Shown: positions 60,664-64,000 of the stretch, piece after piece
How positions within the stretch are numbered: position 1 is the stretch's first letter
Layout of the letters: the number at the start of each line of letters is the position of its first letter
DNA from: Bacillota bacterium
GTDB lineage: Bacteria; Bacillota; Clostridia; Christensenellales; Borkfalkiaceae
Length of the DNA stretch: 64,000 bases
Assembly (NCBI GenBank): GCA_003343995.1
Contig: QAKE01000021.1
Location: forward strand, 1-64,000
Direction: 5' to 3'
Made by a program: the position numbers and the translations under genes
The notes under the pieces: model-generated
The model's input: only the letters and a program-made list of their open reading frames with translations
Databases searched by the model: none
Told to the model about the DNA's origin: nothing

Positions 60664-61332
60664 ATGAGATCATCTAAGGCATTTTTTAATTGGGCGTTCA
60701 ACACGCGCGCCAAAACCGTTATGAAAATTTTTAACGACGAACCCGTTTCCCCCGAAAAGATGTTTTTAAGCTTCTGCTCGCACGACCCCACGTTTATTTC
60801 GCACGGGCCGGAAGGGCTGAACGGCAGCATCAAGGGCATCGGCTTTATGCCGAAGCCCGAATATCTGGAAGAAACCCTCGAGGCGTATATCAAGCACATC
60901 AAAACGTACGATCCGGAAGATAAAACCTATTCCAAACGCGGTTTGGGCGTTTTGATCAAATACATGTACGGCGAGGACGCGCACGACAGAGTGGACTTCG
61001 AGCACATCGGTTCGCTGGAAATGGCGAAAAAACATTCCTACGCCAACTACAAGGCGAATCCCGAGGCGACGCTTTTATTCTATCAGCCGCCCATGGTTTC
61101 CTTCGAGGTGCGCGGAAAAATGCACATTTACGACGAAACGGAATCGGGCAAGCGCGAAATTTATCAGCAGTTCATCAACGCGCAGCACGACATGTATCAT
61201 AACCCCGATATGTCGAGATGGCTCAAATATCCCGCGTACGTGATGGATATCGAGGAAATTTACGATAACAGCGCCACGAAGGAAGGGTTCGGCGTTCAGC
61301 TGGAATACCCGATGCCCAAAGATAAAGAATAA
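60664..61332 (+). CDS. Possible split-barrel (PNPOx-like) protein, unknown
   Basis: This 222-residue cytoplasmic protein has a beta-strand part (VSFEVRGKMHIYDE near residues 145-158), an INAQHDMYHNPDMSRW stretch, and the C-terminal YVMDIEEIYDNSATKEGFG. The strand pattern recalls flavin-binding split-barrel proteins of Clostridia, but I see no clear FMN motif and give this at low confidence. AAGGAG precedes the ATG. It stands between a lipoprotein and a peptide importer with no obvious link to either. Confidence 0.65.
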   Translation: MRSSKAFFNWAFNTRAKTVMKIFNDEPVSPEKMFLSFCSHDPTFISHGPEGLNGSIKGIGFMPKPEYLEETLEAYIKHIKTYDPEDKTYSKRGLGVLIKYMYGEDAHDRVDFEHIGSLEMAKKHSYANYKANPEATLLFYQPPMVSFEVRGKMHIYDETESGKREIYQQFINAQHDMYHNPDMSRWLKYPAYVMDIEEIYDNSATKEGFGVQLEYPMPKDKE

Positions 61333-61359
61333 AATCAAAACGGACTTTGCTTTAACGGT

Positions 61360-61386
61360 CGGCGGCGCGTTGCGCCGCCGGCTTTA
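61360..61386 (+). terminator. GC hairpin, possible weak terminator
   Basis: Stem CGGCGGCGC/GCGCCGCCG with a GTT loop, followed only by GCTTTA rather than a T run. Confidence 0.35.
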
Positions 61387-61400
61387 AGGAAACACTTAGA

Positions 61401-63290
61401 ATGAAATATTTACTGAAAAAATTCACCCTTGCGCTGCTGACGTGCGTTTTGGCGTTTTCGGCGGTATTTGCCGCGGGGTGCGGAACATCTATATCGGAAA
61501 GGAGAAACGATAAAAGCTCCACGCTGTACGTGGGGTTTGTTTCGTCTGCTTTTCCGACTTCGCTTTTTCCATGGCTTTCGCGTGACGGTATAGCAACCAC
61601 CGTTGCAAGTATGTTGTATAATACTCTGTTTTCTTTTGACGACGATACGGGGGAGTATTTGCCTTCTATCGGAAAAAGTTGGTGCTATACGGATTATGAA
61701 GGCAATGAACTCGTGGATAAAAACGGTAAAATAGACTATAAGCAGGTGGAAGAATATTATTCCGACACCTCTAAAGATTATATGGTGGTAAAAATTACCT
61801 TGTTTGACAATGCAAAATGGAGCGACGGAGAATCCGTAACTGCGGAGGATGTTTATTATACGTTGGATGTTGCGACCGATAACGATTATTCCGGTCATGC
61901 CGGAGCATTGGCGTGGACGGGTGATTTACAGCATTCTTCCCAAAAAGGAAAACTTATAAAGCAAGGTGTTTTTACGCGCAATCACGATGATTGGGGAACA
62001 TATTCCTATGCATCAGACGGCTCGGATACGGTATTATATTTACATGTGAACAAAGTGCTCGGAGCAGTGTCTACGCTCTTTACGTCCATACTGATTTTGC
62101 CGGAGCATATTTGGAAACCTATCGTAAACGGAAATAATCAGCTGAACAATAAAGCGCCGAATGAAGTGTTTCAAAAGGAATATGAAAACCCCGTCGGATG
62201 CGGCGCTTGGACGCTTGTTTCTGCCAGCAGGCAGATGATTGTGTTGAAAAATCGGGGAATGGATTATCACCTGAAAGATAAAAACGATAGCACAAAACCT
62301 TTATATAAAGTCGATACCATTAAATTTATGTGCTATTTAGAACAAAATACTGCCATTTATGCTTTACTTAAGGGATATGTCGATCTTCTCGATATGTCGA
62401 TCAGTTCCAATTACGTGAAACTTTTTGAAAATGAAGAAAATATTTTGCTGAATAAAGTAACCGGTACTTCCGTAAATACCCTCGTAATGAATGTCAATCC
62501 AAAAGATTCTAATATTACGCCTATGCGCACGGTGTTGAAAAACAAGGATGTGCGAAAGGCGATTGCCCTTTCCATTCAACAAGAGGATTTGGTGAAATAC
62601 GTGCTTAACGATGCGGGAAAGCGCGCGGGAGCAGGATTGATGCTGGAAAACCAAAGTGCGCTTTATAATCCGGAATCGGATATTTTGTCCGGCGATTACG
62701 AAGAACGAGTAACGCAAGCGAACCGTATTTTGGATGAAACGGAAAACGGAAGATATGCTGATAAGGACAAGAACGGTTATCGTTTGGTCGACGGCATCCG
62801 TATGCATTTTGAAATATTGGCAAATCCGGGGGAGCTGGAGCTCGTTTCCTATCTGCAGCAGCAGTTCCAGAAAATCGGCGTGGAAGTGGAATATAAGGCA
62901 GAAGGTTCCATGGCGGAGGATACTTATCTTTTCGACGGGAATTTCGATATGACCTTTCAGGCAACGATATTTAACGTAAGCAATATCGACGTGATGTATC
63001 GCTCGCATTTTGAACAGGTAGACAGCCGTTCGTCCAATTACGGAAGGTTAATGGATAAAACGTTGAATGAAACGATTGCGCAAATGCGCACAACGCTGAA
63101 TCTTGATTTGAAATACGAATTGGTAAAGAAAATACAAATATTGATAGCGGAAAACTACTATAAAGTTCCCGTATATTCGTCCGATACGATTTCGGTGGCG
63201 CGTACGGATAGGTTTAAAGGCTATACTTCCGGCGCGGGTGAAACTGTTTTCAATCTTGATATGTTGGAAGTTTTAGAGAAGGTGGCGTAA
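61401..63290 (+). CDS. Peptide-type (family 5) ABC transporter substrate-binding lipoprotein
   Basis: This 629-residue extracytoplasmic binding protein has a lipobox (FAAGC). It shows the usual order of the OppA/DppA family: N-terminal LYVGF...LYNTLFSFDDDTGEYLPSIGKSW, then AKWSDGESVTAEDVYYTLD. PVGCGAWTL and DVRKAIALSIQQEDLVKYVL follow, and the C-terminal lobe carries the QQQFQKIGVEVEYK strand. It probably imports oligopeptides; the exact cargo is unknown. Much of it is AT-rich, though short GC-rich stretches occur. Its permease follows one base after the stop. Confidence 0.92.
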   Translation: MKYLLKKFTLALLTCVLAFSAVFAAGCGTSISERRNDKSSTLYVGFVSSAFPTSLFPWLSRDGIATTVASMLYNTLFSFDDDTGEYLPSIGKSWCYTDYEGNELVDKNGKIDYKQVEEYYSDTSKDYMVVKITLFDNAKWSDGESVTAEDVYYTLDVATDNDYSGHAGALAWTGDLQHSSQKGKLIKQGVFTRNHDDWGTYSYASDGSDTVLYLHVNKVLGAVSTLFTSILILPEHIWKPIVNGNNQLNNKAPNEVFQKEYENPVGCGAWTLVSASRQMIVLKNRGMDYHLKDKNDSTKPLYKVDTIKFMCYLEQNTAIYALLKGYVDLLDMSISSNYVKLFENEENILLNKVTGTSVNTLVMNVNPKDSNITPMRTVLKNKDVRKAIALSIQQEDLVKYVLNDAGKRAGAGLMLENQSALYNPESDILSGDYEERVTQANRILDETENGRYADKDKNGYRLVDGIRMHFEILANPGELELVSYLQQQFQKIGVEVEYKAEGSMAEDTYLFDGNFDMTFQATIFNVSNIDVMYRSHFEQVDSRSSNYGRLMDKTLNETIAQMRTTLNLDLKYELVKKIQILIAENYYKVPVYSSDTISVARTDRFKGYTSGAGETVFNLDMLEVLEKVA

Positions 63291-63291
63291 T

Positions 63292-64000
63292 ATGAAAGCA
63301 TCATACGTAATAAAGCGAATTTTACTTACGATACTGATTTTCTTCATCGTGGTAACGCTATGTTTCTTTATTCCGCGTATCGGCGTAACCGATCCCGCTT
63401 CTCGTTATTATCCTGCACAAACGGCGGGCATGAGTGATGAAGCTTATGAAATCATTAAAGAAGAAGTCAGAAAACAGTACGGATTGGACGGTTCCACTTT
63501 TGACCAATATCTCCGTTATATGGGAAATCTTTTCAGTGGGGATTTAGGAACGTCCTATCAATCGGGCAATCCCGCGGTCATCGACTGCATTGCGGAATGT
63601 CTGCCGTGGACGCTGGTGCTTTCGGTGAGCAATCTGCTGATCTCTTTGATTATCGGCATTTTAATCGGCACGATGGCGGCGTGGAAGCGGGGGCGATGGC
63701 AGGATAAAGCCTTGCTCAACGCCTCCACCATCACGACGGCGCTGCCCGCGTTCTTCATCGCGCTGATATTGTCGTTCTATCTCGGTTTCGAGTGGGAAAT
63801 TTTCCCCGCGTATACCGATCAGAATATGGTTTCCGGTTTCGATTGGAGCTGGAGCGCCATATCCACGGTGCTCTATAACGCCGCCCTGCCGATCTTCGCC
63901 ATGGCGATCGGCGGCATCGTTTCCTACGGGCAGTCCACGCGAAACAGCGTGATCGCCGTTTCGGGGGACGACTTCATTCTCACGGCAAAGGCGAAGGGGC
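63292..64000 (+). CDS. Peptide-type ABC transporter permease (DppB/OppB-like), partial
   Basis: This is the start of an inner-membrane permease and runs off the window end, with about 236 residues visible. It has an N-terminal membrane helix (RILLTILIFFIVVTLCFFIP). A periplasmic loop follows (KQYGLDGSTFDQYLRYMGNLFSGDLGTSYQ), as in DppB, with the helix LPWTLVLSVSNLLISLIIGI and an ALPAFFIALIL segment. The cytoplasmic GGIVSYGQSTRNSVI docking loop is near the end of the window. The first about 270 bases are AT-rich and the rest GC-rich. Confidence 0.93.
   Translation, partial: MKASYVIKRILLTILIFFIVVTLCFFIPRIGVTDPASRYYPAQTAGMSDEAYEIIKEEVRKQYGLDGSTFDQYLRYMGNLFSGDLGTSYQSGNPAVIDCIAECLPWTLVLSVSNLLISLIIGILIGTMAAWKRGRWQDKALLNASTITTALPAFFIALILSFYLGFEWEIFPAYTDQNMVSGFDWSWSAISTVLYNAALPIFAMAIGGIVSYGQSTRNSVIAVSGDDFILTAKAKG

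Noticed and set aside
1..64000. CRISPR arrays, insertion sequences, prophage or rRNA genes
   Set aside because: I saw no regularly spaced repeats, transposase or phage genes, or rRNA sequence in the window.

Overview
The window looks like chromosomal DNA from a Gram-positive, low-branching Bacillota of class Clostridia. The signs are spoVG, ribonuclease Y (rny), a T-box leader, sigma-A-type promoters with 17-bp spacers, lipoprotein signal peptides, a short class I ketol-acid reductoisomerase and a citramalate route to isoleucine. Most genes are GC-rich. Several AT-richer patches (about 6.9-7.7 kb, 19.6-20.4 kb, 32.9-33.8 kb and 61.4-63.6 kb) hold genes of unknown or transport function. I cannot name the genus; the gene set would suit an anaerobic gut commensal (inference).

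Layout. 0-6.9 kb: tRNA-Pro, a membrane/zinc-ribbon protein, a first feoAB operon, an SDR dehydrogenase paired with a DUF815 ATPase on the minus strand, and ilvC. 6.9-10.3 kb: a small lipoprotein, then a structured leader ending in a terminator ahead of a NitT/TauT-type ABC transporter. 10.4-19.6 kb: a housekeeping run of ftsK/spoIIIE, rimO, a DUF4177-like small gene, pgsA, a cinA-like gene, recA and rny. 19.6-23.2 kb: small membrane and regulatory genes, a GNAT acetyltransferase, upp and spoVG. 23.2-29.3 kb: murC, a peptidase and ABC exporter pair whose mRNA looks leaderless, proA, cysK and mgsA. 29.3-32.9 kb: a second ferrous-iron operon (DtxR-like regulator, feoA, feoA, feoB, Cys-rich membrane peptide) with palindromic operators, then a probable minus-strand small RNA. 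32.9-36.5 kb: a divergent XRE/unknown gene pair around a long palindrome, and a copper P-type ATPase. 36.5-40.7 kb: pstS, a fused pstC-pstA, pstB and phoU behind 11-bp-phased Pho-box-like repeats.

40.7-51 kb is one large branched-chain amino acid operon behind a leucine-type T-box: ilvN, leuA, cimA-like, leuC, leuD, leuB, ilvD, ilvB. With the separate ilvC it supplies most steps to Leu, Val and Ile. 51-53 kb: mntP and an aldo/keto reductase. 53-59.4 kb: a complete histidine degradation operon (hutH, hutU, hutI, ftcD, fchA). 59.4-64 kb: a lipoprotein, a possible split-barrel protein, and a peptide-type ABC importer cut by the window edge.

The most unusual signal is that two unrelated solute-binding proteins, the NitT/TauT-type one at 7.9 kb and PstS at 36.5 kb, both have their halves in reversed order behind an intact lipoprotein signal, as in a circular permutation. 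The peptide-binding protein at 61.4 kb has the normal order. Other points of interest are the attenuator-like leader at 7.74-7.85 kb, the candidate small RNA at 32.8 kb, the palindrome-controlled gene pair at 33.3 kb, an internal start site that could release a CopZ-like domain from CopA, and a T-box leader without a visible terminator.
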